Shown one piece after another: positions 42,389 through 53,710 of a stretch of 64,000 nt of DNA (the first letter of the stretch is position 1; every line of letters starts with the position of its first letter). The notes beneath the pieces are model-generated. The model searched no databases. It saw only the letters and a program-made list of their open reading frames with translations, and was not told where the DNA came from. Source of the DNA: Lysobacter enzymogenes. Its GTDB lineage: Bacteria > Pseudomonadota > Gammaproteobacteria > Xanthomonadales > Xanthomonadaceae. The stretch lies in contig NZ_CP067395.1 of NCBI RefSeq assembly GCF_017355525.1, forward strand, positions 1,302,001-1,366,000, in the 5' to 3' direction. Made by a program: the position numbers and the translations under genes.

Positions 42389-43684
42389 ATGCCGACCCCG
42401 CAAGAACAACTGGACCAGATGCTCAAGGACTTCGAGGCCGCGCACAAGACGGCCACGGACAACCCCGGCAAGAACTTCCGCGACCTGATCAACAACACTC
42501 CGCAGCTCAAGGCGGACGTGCTCGAGTCGATCCGCAAGGGCAATCTCGAGAAGTTCGAGGGCATCGCCGGCACCCAGCCGCTGGGCTACTACCGCGCGGA
42601 AACCGATCCGAGCGGCCCCGGCAAGACCCTCGCGGTCTCGCTCGACCAGCTCAACGACTCGGCGACCAAGACCCAGACCGCGAACAGCATCCGCTTCACC
42701 CTCGGGCATGAGATCCAGCACGGCGTCAACCGCCAGGACATCATCGACCAAGACAAGCTGATGCGCGACCAGGCCAAGGCCACCGCCAAGACCCCGTCGC
42801 CGCACGACTACACCGACGAGCTCAAGGCCTACAACGCGACCTCGCGCAAGGTCGAGAGCACGGCCGAAATCGCCGGCTTCAACACGCTCGGCTCGTACGT
42901 CAAGTCGAAGAACCCGAAAGCGACGCTGAAAGATCTGTACGACGCCTCGCCGGACGACATGAAGATGTACATCAAGGAGGACCTGACCAAGTCCCCGCCG
43001 ACGTACACCGCGCGACCCGGCCTGACCATCGGCGCCGACCTCAAGATCGCCTCCACGCCGCAGAACGTCGAAGCGATCGGCAAGCTGTTCTACGACGCCA
43101 ACGGCTATCCGAAGAACGAAACCGGCCGCGCCCTCGGCATGATCCGCGAGGAGGAGGTCAAGGCCCTGCTCGATGCGCGCAAGACCAACCCGACTCAGGC
43201 CGCGCCCGAGATCCGGGTCGACCTCAAGGAACTGAAGCTGCAGGGCATGCACCTGCCGGGCGGCTTCACCGACAGCAGCCGCCCGCGCGTGCAAGGCGGG
43301 CCGGACGGCGCCGCGCCCGCGAGCGCCGATCCGCGCCACGCCGGCAATCCCGACAACGGCTACTTCAGCGCCGTGCGCGGCAAGGTCGACCCGTCGGTGC
43401 CCGACAACGCGGTCGCTTACGCCGTGTCGCAGGCCAAGAAGGAAGGCCTGAACGATCTGTCCAAGGTCAACCTCGACCAGGTCGGCTACGCCAACGGCAA
43501 GGTCTGGATCGGCGGCAACACCCCGGGCGTCCGGGTCGGCGTCGATCCGGCCCAGGCGCCGCCGATGGAGCAGGTCGCGCGCGACCTGCAAGCCCAGCAG
43601 CACGCGCCCGATCCCGCGCGCGACCACAATCGCGCGCAGAACCAGGGACAGGAAACGCAACAGCCCGCCGCGATGGCGCGCTGA
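42389..43684 (+). CDS. Putative T4SS antibacterial effector: zinc metallopeptidase-like domain with XVIPCD
   Basis: A 431-residue protein without a signal peptide. The N-terminal half contains a zinc-binding HExxH motif, LGHEIQHG (His107, Glu108, His111), set in helical sequence. From about residue 310 the sequence matches the Xanthomonas VirB-interacting protein conserved domain: DNAVAYAVSQAKKEGL, KVNLDQVGYANGKVWIGG, PGVRVGVD, then a Gln-rich end (NQGQETQQPAAMAR). This domain recruits toxins to VirD4 for delivery into other bacteria. The preceding lipoprotein is the likely immunity partner. The target of the peptidase-like domain is unknown. Confidence 0.8.
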   Translation: MPTPQEQLDQMLKDFEAAHKTATDNPGKNFRDLINNTPQLKADVLESIRKGNLEKFEGIAGTQPLGYYRAETDPSGPGKTLAVSLDQLNDSATKTQTANSIRFTLGHEIQHGVNRQDIIDQDKLMRDQAKATAKTPSPHDYTDELKAYNATSRKVESTAEIAGFNTLGSYVKSKNPKATLKDLYDASPDDMKMYIKEDLTKSPPTYTARPGLTIGADLKIASTPQNVEAIGKLFYDANGYPKNETGRALGMIREEEVKALLDARKTNPTQAAPEIRVDLKELKLQGMHLPGGFTDSSRPRVQGGPDGAAPASADPRHAGNPDNGYFSAVRGKVDPSVPDNAVAYAVSQAKKEGLNDLSKVNLDQVGYANGKVWIGGNTPGVRVGVDPAQAPPMEQVARDLQAQQHAPDPARDHNRAQNQGQETQQPAAMAR

Positions 43685-43691
43685 CGCGCAG

Positions 43692-43728
43692 CGCCGGCCT
43701 TCCCTCGCGGGAACGCCGGCGTTCTTTT
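43692..43728 (+). terminator. Terminator of the effector gene
   Basis: CGCCGGC pairs with GCCGGCG around a loop that itself contains TTCCC/GGGAA, followed by TTCTTTT. It starts eight bases past the effector stop. Confidence 0.75.
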
Positions 43729-43738
43729 CGACGCACGC

Positions 43739-43774
43739 AAACGAACGAGCCCGCTTGCGCGGGCTCGTTCGTTT
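43739..43774 (-). terminator. Terminator of the tRNA Ala/Glu operon
   Basis: A 16-bp perfect stem (AAACGAACGAGCCCGC with its complement) and four-base loop lie eight bases past the last tRNA-Glu on the minus strand. The symmetric A/T ends make it work in both directions. Confidence 0.92.
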
Positions 43775-43781
43775 CTGCGTT

Positions 43782-43857
43782 TGGCGTCCCCACGGGGATT
43801 CGAACCCCGGTCGCTACCGTGAAAGGGTAATGTCCTAGGCCTCTAGACGATGGGGAC
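43782..43857 (-). tRNA. tRNA-Glu (UUC), copy 2 of the operon
   Basis: 76 bases with encoded CCA. Acceptor stem GTCCCCA/TGGGGAC, anticodon loop CTTTCAC (anticodon TTC), T loop GGTTCGAATCC. Identical to the copy at 44071. Confidence 0.97.
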
Positions 43858-43910
43858 AAAACTGGTCGGATTTTCCAGAAAACCCCGCGGACCCTTTCTT
43901 TCCGAGGAGT

Positions 43911-43986
43911 TGGTGGAGCCAGCCGGGATCGAACCGGCGACCTCCTGCATGCCATGCAGGCGCTCTCCCAGCTGAGCTATGGCCCC
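43911..43986 (-). tRNA. tRNA-Ala (GGC), copy 2 of the operon
   Basis: 76 bases with encoded CCA. Acceptor stem GGGGCCA/TGGCTCC, anticodon arm CCTGC-ATGGCAT-GCAGG (anticodon GGC), T loop GGTTCGATCCC. Identical to the copy at 44193. Confidence 0.97.
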
Positions 43987-44040
43987 ACGCGCTGGAAACT
44001 CTTTATCGCATCGAAACCCGACAAACTTGGGCTTCAATAT

Positions 44041-44065
44041 AAAACCCCCTGGCCAAGGGGGTTTT
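44041..44065 (-). terminator. Internal terminator between the two tRNA Ala-Glu pairs
   Basis: AAAACCCCCT and AGGGGGTTTT form a 10-bp stem with a five-base loop, followed on the minus strand by ATATT. It lies six bases past the first tRNA-Glu, so each Ala-Glu pair has its own stop. Confidence 0.8.
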
Positions 44066-44070
44066 GGGTG

Positions 44071-44146
44071 TGGCGTCCCCACGGGGATTCGAACCCCGGT
44101 CGCTACCGTGAAAGGGTAATGTCCTAGGCCTCTAGACGATGGGGAC
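44071..44146 (-). tRNA. tRNA-Glu (UUC), copy 1 of the operon
   Basis: 76 bases with encoded CCA, anticodon TTC, identical in sequence to the tRNA at 43782-43857. Confidence 0.97.
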
Positions 44147-44192
44147 AAAACTTTGGTATTGCTCTCCTCGGAACCCTTTCGTATCCGAGGAG

Positions 44193-44268
44193 TGGTGGAG
44201 CCAGCCGGGATCGAACCGGCGACCTCCTGCATGCCATGCAGGCGCTCTCCCAGCTGAGCTATGGCCCC
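44193..44268 (-). tRNA. tRNA-Ala (GGC), copy 1 of the operon
   Basis: 76 bases with encoded CCA, anticodon GGC, identical to the tRNA at 43911-43986. First gene of the transcript. Confidence 0.97.
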
Positions 44269-44287
44269 ACGGGCTGGAAAGACGAAC

Positions 44288-44317
44288 ATCTTAGCGGGCG
44301 TTCAGCGAAGTCGTCAA
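44288..44317 (-). promoter_or_regulatory. Promoter of the tRNA Ala/Glu operon
   Basis: On the minus strand, -35 TTGACG (44312-44317) and -10 TAAGAT (44288-44293) are 18 bases apart; the start would be about 12 bases before tRNA-Ala. The -35 overlaps the stop codon of the DUF1249 gene. Confidence 0.75.
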
Positions 44318-44850
44318 GCATTCATCGCTGAATTTTTTGCCGCTCCAGCGTGCCCTTCTCCATCAGGATCGGACGGCGCCGGGGCGAGTTCGACGGGGCG
44401 CAATCTTGTCATGCCATGCCCGCGTTCGGCTAGATACTCGAGCCACTTTCCTAAAAAAGTATTCATGCGCATGCGATGGCCGAGCACTTGCGCCGGCGGC
44501 GGATACAGACCGATCACGTCCTGCCAGCGCCGCCCCACATAGCAGTGGGTCGCCTCGACCTGATGCGCGTCGTGATACAGGCGCAGGTACGCGGACGGAT
44601 CGGGTTCGCCGGTCAGCGGATCGACCAGCGCATAGGTCAGCCGCAGCTCGGTGGTGTAGCGATGCTGCTCGAGCACGTGCAGGCGCAGATCCAGGCCGTC
44701 GCCGACCTGCGACAGATACACGCCGCGTTCGAGCCCGGCCGGCTCGAACATGCGGGTGAGGCGTTCGTGATTCTCCGCGTACAAGCCCATCAGCCAGCCG
44801 AAACGGCTGAGCTTGGGGATGCGCGCGAAGCGGGAGGCGGTATGCGTCAT
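44314..44850 (-). CDS. DUF1249 family protein (YqiB-like)
   Basis: A 178-residue cytoplasmic protein starting MTHTASRFARIPKLSRFGWLMGLY, the usual N terminus of DUF1249/YqiB. Conserved segments include ENHERLTRMF, YLSQVGDGLDLRL, ELRLTYAL, PDPSAYLRLYHDA and ATHCYVGRRW. Role unknown; in enterobacteria yqiB lies beside genes for ADP-sugar and cAMP hydrolysis. The C terminus (EGHAGAAKNSAMNA) overlaps the promoter of the tRNA operon. Start chosen at the internal ATG; the upstream extension is basic and atypical. Confidence 0.88.
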   Translation of the reverse strand: MTHTASRFARIPKLSRFGWLMGLYAENHERLTRMFEPAGLERGVYLSQVGDGLDLRLHVLEQHRYTTELRLTYALVDPLTGEPDPSAYLRLYHDAHQVEATHCYVGRRWQDVIGLYPPPAQVLGHRMRMNTFLGKWLEYLAERGHGMTRLRPVELAPAPSDPDGEGHAGAAKNSAMNA

Positions 44851-45166
44851 GCACGCGATCCTACACGCTGGAAGGGCCGCGCGGCAGGATTGACGGAATC
44901 GCAAAAAACCCTTAAATTATAGGCTCTTTCGCACTGCCGGCGGGCTCGGCAGAATCGCTTCGCGACAGCACCGCCCGCCCGCCGCCATTCAGCATCGCGC
45001 ACTCGCGCCGCTTCCCTGCCCCGCTCCCTTACGCGCCGCTGCGGCATCGCAGCCTCGCGTACGCGCTTCGCGCGGCCTGCGACTGTGTCCGCAACGCTCG
45101 GAAAAACGGCCCGGCACGCCATCGCGCACCGGGCCGCAGTCTTCGCAAACAGCCTGAACGCCGGGT
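44851..45166. other. Intergenic region upstream of DUF1249
   Basis: It contains a perfect -10 box TATAAT on the minus strand (44916-44921) without a clear -35, possibly the DUF1249 promoter, and the ppsR terminator at its right side. No other feature is seen. Confidence 0.45.
45101..45136 (-). terminator. Rho-independent terminator of ppsR
   Basis: CGGCCCGG and CCGGGCCG pair over 8 bp around a 14-base loop and are followed on the minus strand by TTTTT. It lies about 30 bases past the ppsR stop. Confidence 0.85.
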
Positions 45167-45988
45167 TCAGAACATCTCGCGGTGGATCCCCAAGGTGTTC
45201 ATGACCTTGCTGGCGATCTCCTCGATCGAGGTGTGCGTGGTGCTCAGGGTCGGAATGCGCTCGGCGCGGAACATCGCTTCGGCCGCGAAGACCTCGCTCT
45301 TGCAGGTCTCGAACTTGGCGTAGCGCGAATTCGGCCGGCGCTCCTGGCGGATCTGCTGCAGGCGCACCGGATCGATGGTCAGCCCGAACAGCTTCTGCCG
45401 GAACGGCCGCAGCCGCGGCGGCAGACGGTCGTGTTCGAGGTCTTCCTCGGTCAGCGGATAGTTCGCCGCGCGCACGCCGTAATGCAGGGCCAGGTACACG
45501 CAGGTCGGGGTTTTGCCGGCGCGCGAGACTGCGACCAGGATCAGGTCGGCCTCGTTGTAGTCCACGCTCTGGCCGTCGTCGTGGGTCAAGGCGTAGTTCA
45601 TGGCGTTGATGCGGCGGTGATAGCTGTCGAAATCGACGATGCCGTGGGCCTGGTTGACGCGGCGCTGGCGGGTCTCGTGCAGCTCGCGCTCCAGCGGCTC
45701 GATGAACGGCGCGAAAACGTCGAGCATCAGCGCCCCGCTTTCGGCCAGCGCCGCGCCGACCTCGCCGTCCATGCACGAATTGATGACCACCGGGCGCACG
45801 CCGTAGCTCACCGCGGCCTCGCGGATCTTGCCGGCGACCTCCTGCGCCCGCTCCACCGTATCCACGAACGGGATGCGGTCGGTGACGAACTGGGTGTCGG
45901 TGAACTGGGTCAACAGGCTGTGGCCGATGGTCTCGGCGGTGATGCCGGTGCCGTCGGAAACGTAGAAGACCGGGCGGGTTCCTGCCAT
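45167..45988 (-). CDS. ppsR: PEP synthase regulatory protein (kinase/pyrophosphorylase)
   Basis: A 273-residue bifunctional enzyme that inactivates PEP synthase by ADP-dependent threonine phosphorylation and reactivates it by Pi-dependent removal. The N terminus [20 protein letters not shown] and the P-loop [16 protein letters not shown] are signatures of the family; the C terminus holds the [19 protein letters not shown] motif. Start chosen at [15 protein letters not shown]. It is divergent from its target gene ppsA, with 158 bases between. Confidence 0.95.
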   Translation of the reverse strand: MAGTRPVFYVSDGTGITAETIGHSLLTQFTDTQFVTDRIPFVDTVERAQEVAGKIREAAVSYGVRPVVINSCMDGEVGAALAESGALMLDVFAPFIEPLERELHETRQRRVNQAHGIVDFDSYHRRINAMNYALTHDDGQSVDYNEADLILVAVSRAGKTPTCVYLALHYGVRAANYPLTEEDLEHDRLPPRLRPFRQKLFGLTIDPVRLQQIRQERRPNSRYAKFETCKSEVFAAEAMFRAERIPTLSTTHTSIEEIASKVMNTLGIHREMF

Positions 45989-46146
45989 CGATAACCTCGT
46001 CTGAGAAAACGGTGCCAGTCCGAAAACGCCCCGGCGCCAATACAAAAAGCCCGCCGGATCAAGCTTGTATGCCCCGGACGCACGGGCGATCATATCGTCT
46101 TGGCCGCGCCCCCACGCGTCCTAGCCCCCCTCGGAGATAGTGTGTC

Positions 46147-48525
<2,379 letters not shown>

Positions 48526-48533
48526 GTACCGGC

Positions 48534-49502
48534 ATGGCGAAAACCGACGCCGCCCAGACCGCTGCCAAGGCCGCCGCTGCCAAAACGCAGGCGTCCGAGT
48601 CCCTGCTGGGGCTCGGCGCCGGCTTCGACTTCGACAAGCTGATGCTGTGGGCCCAGACCCAGGGCCTGAAGCTGCTCGCGTCGCTGGCGATCCTGCTGAT
48701 CGGCCTGTGGATCGCCAAGCGCCTGTCGCGCGCGCTGGAGCGGGTGATGACCCGCGCCAACATGGAAGTGACCTTGCGCGGCTTCCTGCGCAACATCGCG
48801 TATGCGGTGATGGTGGTGGTGGTCGCGGTGGCCGCGCTGCAACAGCTCGGCGTGCCGATGACCTCGGTGCTGGCGGTGCTCGGCGCCGCCGGTCTGGCGA
48901 TCGGCCTGGCGCTGAAGGACTCGCTGTCGAACATCGCCTCGGGCGTGATGCTGATCGTGCTGCGCCCGTTCCGCGCCGGCGACTATGTACAGGCCGCCGG
49001 CATCGAGGGCACGGTCGAGCAGATCCGCGTGTTCCAGACCCGCCTGCGCACCGTCGACAACCGGGTCATCGTGCTGCCGAACAGCCTCATCACCACCGCG
49101 GTCATCGTCAACTTCACCGCCAATCCCAAGCGCCGCATCGACCTCACCGTCGGCGTGGGCTACGACGACGACCTCAAGCTGGCCAAGGACACGCTGCTGG
49201 CGCTGGCCGGCGCGCATCCCAAGGTGCTCAAGGAACCGGCGCCGGAAGTGCTGGTGACCGCGCTGGCCGAGAGCAGCGTCAATCTCGAACTGCGCGCCTG
49301 GGCCAAGACCGGCGACCTGGTCCACACCAAGAGCGATCTGGTCGAGGCCATCCGCAACGATCTGATCGGCAAGGGGCTCAACATCCCCTACCCGCAGCGC
49401 GACCTGCACGTCTATCACCACGATGCCGATGGCCGGCCGATCGGCGAGGTGCTGACGAAGGCGGTGGCCGACGACGGCGATGTCGCGGCGGCGAAGAAGT
49501 AA
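48534..49502 (+). CDS. mscS: Small-conductance mechanosensitive channel, MscS type
   Basis: A 322-residue membrane channel that opens under hypo-osmotic stress. It has an Ala/Lys-rich N terminus, three membrane helices (about 43-60, 78-101 and the pore helix with [22 protein letters not shown]), and the cytoplasmic beta domain ([30 protein letters not shown]). The signature matches E. coli MscS. It starts eight bases after ppsA and is likely cotranscribed; the next gene starts four bases after its stop. Confidence 0.93.
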   Translation: MAKTDAAQTAAKAAAAKTQASESLLGLGAGFDFDKLMLWAQTQGLKLLASLAILLIGLWIAKRLSRALERVMTRANMEVTLRGFLRNIAYAVMVVVVAVAALQQLGVPMTSVLAVLGAAGLAIGLALKDSLSNIASGVMLIVLRPFRAGDYVQAAGIEGTVEQIRVFQTRLRTVDNRVIVLPNSLITTAVIVNFTANPKRRIDLTVGVGYDDDLKLAKDTLLALAGAHPKVLKEPAPEVLVTALAESSVNLELRAWAKTGDLVHTKSDLVEAIRNDLIGKGLNIPYPQRDLHVYHHDADGRPIGEVLTKAVADDGDVAAAKK

Positions 49503-49506
49503 GCGC

Positions 49507-49917
49507 ATGTCCGCCGCACTGCCGACCCCGCAGGACTGCGCCGAACTGCTGGCGTTCCTTCCGCGCTTCCAGGAGCCCGGGTTTCGCGCGGTGGTCGGCT
49601 CCGACTACCGCGTCGACGCCGCGACCGGCCAGAAGTTCTGGATCGGCCCCCGCTATCACCCGAGCGTGGCCGAGTTCTTTCATGTGCTCGGCGCAACGCC
49701 GTGCTGGTTCGATCGCGAGTACGACCGGGGCCGTTGCGGCGCACTGTTGCAAGATCCCGACGCCATCGCCAGCGCCGATCTGACCACGCTGCGCTCGCTG
49801 CTTACCGCCTGCCAGCGCGCCGAGCGCTTCGGCGAGGGCGCGTGGGGTGCCGCGGTCGATCAGGGTTACATCGCCGCCTTGCTGACACGGCTACAGGCCC
49901 TGGCGCGAGACGCCTGA
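49507..49917 (+). CDS. DUF6508-like small protein
   Basis: A 136-residue soluble protein with two helical parts. The pattern [37 protein letters not shown] and [25 protein letters not shown] matches DUF6508, a small family of unknown function. The ATG lies four bases after the mscS stop. It converges on orn with 37 bases between stops. Confidence 0.75.
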   Translation: MSAALPTPQDCAELLAFLPRFQEPGFRAVVGSDYRVDAATGQKFWIGPRYHPSVAEFFHVLGATPCWFDREYDRGRCGALLQDPDAIASADLTTLRSLLTACQRAERFGEGAWGAAVDQGYIAALLTRLQALARDA

Positions 49918-49954
49918 GCGCCTGCCGCGCGACGCGCGAACGCTGCGGGCGACC

Positions 49955-50536
49955 TCAGCCCTGCCCGCCCAGCTTGCCCATGAAGCCGCGGTAATGCTTC
50001 AACTCCGCGATCGAGTCGTGCACATCGCTCAGCGCGGTGTGCTTGCTGTCCTTGTGCATCCCCGCCAGCACCTCCGGCGCCCAGCGCCGCGCCAGTTCCT
50101 TGACCGTGCTGACGTCGAGGTTGCGGTAGTGGAAGTACTTCTCCAGCTTCGGCATGCAGCGGTGCAGGAAGCGGCGGTCCTGGCAGATCGAATTGCCGCA
50201 GATCGGCGAGGTGTTCGGCGCCACCCACTGGGCCAGGAACTCCAGGGTCGACCGCTCGGCGTCGGCCATCGCCACGCCGTGTTCGAGCACCCGCTTCCAC
50301 AGCCCGGACTTGCCGTGCTGGTTGCGGTTCCATTCGTCCATCGCCTCCAGCCGTTCCAGCGGATGGGCGATGGCGAGTTCCGGACCTTCCGCCAGCACGT
50401 TGAGCTGGGCGTCGGTGACCACCGTGGCGATTTCCAGGATCGAATCGCGGTCGGTGTCCAACCCGGTCATTTCCAGGTCGATCCAGATCAGCCGGTGCTC
50501 GTGTCCGTGCCGCTCGTGTCCGGAGTGTTCGCTCAT
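49955..50536 (-). CDS. orn: Oligoribonuclease
   Basis: A 193-residue 3'-5' exoribonuclease that degrades 2-5 nucleotide RNAs and pGpG, the product of c-di-GMP breakdown. DEDDh motifs: IDLEMTGLD (Asp and Glu), [13 protein letters not shown], and the late [11 protein letters not shown] with catalytic His and Asp. A His-rich N-terminal extension ([13 protein letters not shown]) precedes the core, a modest peculiarity. Start chosen at MSEHSGHE, in line with family length. Divergent from the DUF2721 gene at 50601. Confidence 0.95.
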   Translation of the reverse strand: MSEHSGHERHGHEHRLIWIDLEMTGLDTDRDSILEIATVVTDAQLNVLAEGPELAIAHPLERLEAMDEWNRNQHGKSGLWKRVLEHGVAMADAERSTLEFLAQWVAPNTSPICGNSICQDRRFLHRCMPKLEKYFHYRNLDVSTVKELARRWAPEVLAGMHKDSKHTALSDVHDSIAELKHYRGFMGKLGGQG

Positions 50537-50600
50537 GGCCTCGCCGTAGCTGTGCGTGTCGCGGCATGATAGCCCACCCGCCCCCGCTGGCCGCGCCGCA

Positions 50601-51083
50601 ATGAGCACCGCCCCCGACGTCCACTACGCCATCCTGACCGCGATGCTGGCGCCCGCGTTCTTCCTGACCGCGACCGCGTCGCTGCTGCTGTCGGCCAACA
50701 ACCGCCTGGCCCGGGTCATCGACCGCGCCCGGGTCCTGCTCAAGGAACTGGCCGAGACCGAGGACGCCGAGGAGCGCGAGCTGATCGAGCGCCACATCCT
50801 GCGCCAGAAGAAGCGCAGCCGGATCATCCTGCGCGGCAGCCAGCTGCTGTACACCGCGATCAGCTTCTTCGTCGGCACCAGCCTGACCGTGGCCGGCGAC
50901 GCCGTGCTCGGCTACCGCCTGGGCCTGGTCCCGACCGTGCTGGCCGCGTTCGGCGTGCTGTCGATGTTCGCCGCCAGCCTGCTGCTGGCGCGCGAATCCT
51001 CGCTGGCGGTGGAGGCGGTCAACGAGGAGATGGACCACGGCCACGCCAGCGCGGTCAAGCGCTGGGCGCGGCCGCGCGGCTGA
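50601..51083 (+). CDS. DUF2721 family membrane protein, copy 1
   Basis: A 160-residue membrane protein with three helices (about 10-31, 80-100 and 106-128) and the DUF2721 pattern [30 protein letters not shown], then [20 protein letters not shown]. Function unknown. The next gene encodes a clear paralogue, so this is a tandem duplication. Confidence 0.88.
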   Translation: MSTAPDVHYAILTAMLAPAFFLTATASLLLSANNRLARVIDRARVLLKELAETEDAEERELIERHILRQKKRSRIILRGSQLLYTAISFFVGTSLTVAGDAVLGYRLGLVPTVLAAFGVLSMFAASLLLARESSLAVEAVNEEMDHGHASAVKRWARPRG

Positions 51084-51114
51084 GCCGCTGCGGGCGGCGC
51101 CAACGGGATTCTGC

Positions 51115-51140
51115 GGAAGGGGCTTCAGGCCCGACGCTTT
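51115..51140. repeat. REP-like element, CTGAAGG family (reverse orientation)
   Basis: GGGGCTTCAGGCCCGACGCTTT is the reverse complement of the 18572/18631 element. It lies between the two DUF2721 genes. Confidence 0.6.
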
Positions 51141-51285
51141 CCGATCCGCTGCCGCAGAGTCCGCACCGAGACCCGCGCCGACAGCGCCGGGCCTCGAGCC
51201 ACTTGCGCAACAGCAGGCCGCGCTTGCGGCATCATGGCAGTCCACGCCGCCCGCGGCGCCCGCCTCGCGCCTGCGCGCCACCGCC

Positions 51286-51771
51286 ATGATCGATCCGCTG
51301 CAACTGAGCTCCCACTACGCCGTGGTCTCGGCGATGATCACGCCGGCGTTCTTCCTCACCGCCACCGCCTCGCTGCTGGTGTCGTCGAACAACCGGCTCG
51401 CGCGCGTGGTCGACCGCATGCGCCAGCAACTGGCGACGCTGGAGGACACCGTCGACGAGCACGCCCGCCAGTACCTGGAGGCGCGCATCATCCTGCACCG
51501 CCGGCGCGTGCGCCTGATCCTGACCTGCCTGCAGCTGCTCTACGGCGCGATGACCGCCTTCGTCGGCACCAGCCTGGCCATCGGCATCGACCAGTTCGCC
51601 GACTACCGCCTGCGCGGCGTGCCGACCGGCCTTGCGATGTGCGGCGTGCTGCTGGTGCTGGCCGCCTGCATCAACATGGGCCGCGAAGCGCGCATGAGCG
51701 TGAGCATGCTCGACGCCGAGGTGAAGCGCGAGTTCGACCGCGACAACGGCCGCGGCCAGAAGCGCAGCTGA
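51286..51771 (+). CDS. DUF2721 family membrane protein, copy 2
   Basis: A 161-residue paralogue of the preceding DUF2721 protein, sharing [32 protein letters not shown] at the same position and the same three-helix layout, with a basic tail (DRDNGRGQKRS). The two differ enough that the duplication is old. Function unknown. Confidence 0.88.
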   Translation: MIDPLQLSSHYAVVSAMITPAFFLTATASLLVSSNNRLARVVDRMRQQLATLEDTVDEHARQYLEARIILHRRRVRLILTCLQLLYGAMTAFVGTSLAIGIDQFADYRLRGVPTGLAMCGVLLVLAACINMGREARMSVSMLDAEVKREFDRDNGRGQKRS

Positions 51772-52530
51772 ACCCACGCGCCCTGTTCCGCGCAGGCGCG
51801 CCGCGGCGTCCGCGCTGAAAACGGCATCGCATCACAGATCGAAATCGGACGCGCAAGGCCGCGCACAAAGTTTCGATGCACAACTTGCATGCGCGAACCG
51901 GTAGTACGCGCGGCCGCGTCCGCACCGCCCCGCATGCGCAGCCGCGGCCTGGTCCGTTCGGCGTGCCGCGACGAATCGCCAGTGCAGGTTTCGGCGCCGC
52001 CGCGATCACGACTTCCGCATACCCGATACGCCCGATCCAAGCGTATACGCCATCCGCACGAATGCCGGCTCGCCGCGCCGCGTGTCGGCGCGCACATGCC
52101 GCGCAAGCGCTCCGCACAGTTCGCCGCAGTCGCGAGCGCCAGACAGGCGACAGCAAATCCTTCTGCGACTGCCCGCACGAATCGCGAACGAGGGCAGCCG
52201 ATATGCTGCGCGCACGAACGTCCCAGACTTGCAGCTCCGCGTGATCAATCGATTCTTCCGTTCAACGCGCGCAGCGCACGGCATCAACAAAAACCCACCG
52301 ATCGTCCCACTCAAGTTGCGCAGACCGTCCTGGACGGCCTCGCCGCAACGCAGCCCACGCACGCCGCAGGCGCGTTGTGAAACCAAAAACGATGCCGCAC
52401 CCTTGCGTCCGCCGAACGGCCGCGGGTGCGCGCATCGGGCACGGAGCGCCCCGCCGCATCGTCCGCGCAACCGCGCGGCGACGGTCGCACACGCATTCGT
52501 TCATCCACGCGCTCCAGGGGAATAAAGCCG
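51772..52530. other. Gene-free interval of about 760 bases
   Basis: The stretch shows less codon-like composition than its neighbours, with no frame supported by a ribosome binding site. I see no repeat of the families found elsewhere. It must contain the promoter of the Cache-HAMP gene; CCAGGGGAATAA just before 52531 includes its ribosome binding site. A long untranslated leader or regulatory RNA is possible but I cannot show one. Confidence 0.45.
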
Positions 52531-53667
52531 ATGTTTCTTCACTCTTTGCGGGTGCGCCTGCTGTTGCCGGTGCTCGCGCTGGTGCTGGTGTCCGTGGTCG
52601 TGCTGACCGTGGCGCTGGCCATGAACCAGGCCAGCCACGTCCGCAGCGACGCCGCCCAATCGATCGAACGGCGCACCCAGGCGCTGCAAAGCCTGTTCTC
52701 GGTGACCCGCTCGGTCATGCTCGACCGCACCCACGATGCGATGCGCCTGCTGCGCAGCGAAGGCCGCCGGCTCGGCGCGGCCAGCCTCGGCGGCCGGGTC
52801 ACCGTCGGCGGCCGCGCCGCCAACGATCTGGTGCTCGGCGGCGTGTCCCAGGCCAACAACTTCGCCCTGGTCGACGGCGTCACCGCGATCGCCCAGGGCA
52901 CCGCGACCTTGTTCGCGCGCGACGGCGAAGACTTCGTGCGCGTCGCCACCAACGTGCGCAAGGACGACGGCAGCCGCGCCATCGGCACCCAGCTCGATCC
53001 GCTCGGCCAGGTGATTCCGCACATGCGCAAGGGCGAGGCGTTCTACGGCGTGGTCGACATCCTCGGCACGCCCTACGTCACCGGCTACGAGCCGATCTTC
53101 TCCGACACCGACAGCCAGCGCGCGATCGGCGTGTGGTACGTCGGCTACAAGACCGACCTCAAGGCGCTGTCGGAAGTCGTCGACGCCAGCCAGGTGCTGG
53201 AGTCGGGCTTCATCGCGGTGTTCGACAGCAAGGACAAGCTGCGCTTCCATTCCAAGACCGGCGCCACCAGCGACGCGGCGCTGATCGAGCGCATCGCGCA
53301 CGAGCTGCCGTCGGATTGGGTGGTCGACAAGCAGGACGTGCCGGGCTGGGGCTTCAGCCTGGTGTCGGCCTATCCCAAGAGCGACGTCAACAAGGCCATC
53401 ACCCGCCAGTCGCTGTGGATCGGCAGCATCGGCCTGATCGTGTGCGCGCTGATCCTGGGCCTGCAGTGGGGCCTGATCTGGAGCCGCGTGCTCAAGCCGA
53501 TCCAGCACCTGACCGTGGTCGCCGAAGAACTCAGCGTCGGCAAGTGGGGCCACACCATCGAGGAGACCGAGCTGAAGGACGAGATCGGCAAGCTCGCCCG
53601 CGCCATTTCGCGCCTGTCCTACAGCGTGCGCGTGGCGATGGAACGATTGGCCAAGCTGTCGCGCTGA
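52531..53667 (+). CDS. Cache-HAMP membrane sensor protein without output domain
   Basis: A 378-residue inner-membrane protein: helix (about 8-31), a periplasmic Cache domain (about 40-290, with VDILGTPYVTGYEPIF and GVWYVGYKTDLKAL typical of Cache_3/Cache_2 fusions), a second helix (about 300-322), and a HAMP domain (about 323-378, RVLKPIQHLTVVAEELSVG and ELKDEIGKLARAISRL). It stops there; the methyl-accepting, kinase or GGDEF domain expected after HAMP is absent. The gene downstream may supply a cytoplasmic partner. ATG chosen for GGGGAA spacing and the clean first helix. Confidence 0.85.
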   Translation: MFLHSLRVRLLLPVLALVLVSVVVLTVALAMNQASHVRSDAAQSIERRTQALQSLFSVTRSVMLDRTHDAMRLLRSEGRRLGAASLGGRVTVGGRAANDLVLGGVSQANNFALVDGVTAIAQGTATLFARDGEDFVRVATNVRKDDGSRAIGTQLDPLGQVIPHMRKGEAFYGVVDILGTPYVTGYEPIFSDTDSQRAIGVWYVGYKTDLKALSEVVDASQVLESGFIAVFDSKDKLRFHSKTGATSDAALIERIAHELPSDWVVDKQDVPGWGFSLVSAYPKSDVNKAITRQSLWIGSIGLIVCALILGLQWGLIWSRVLKPIQHLTVVAEELSVGKWGHTIEETELKDEIGKLARAISRLSYSVRVAMERLAKLSR

Positions 53668-53710
53668 CGCCCTTCGCCCCACGCCGACCTAAGGACTCAG
53701 GGAGCCCGGC

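Noticed and set aside
51772..52530. Protein-coding genes in the gap before the Cache-HAMP gene
   Set aside because: Several frames of 100-160 codons exist, but they overlap one another on both strands, are Arg/Ala/Pro rich and lack ribosome binding sites.
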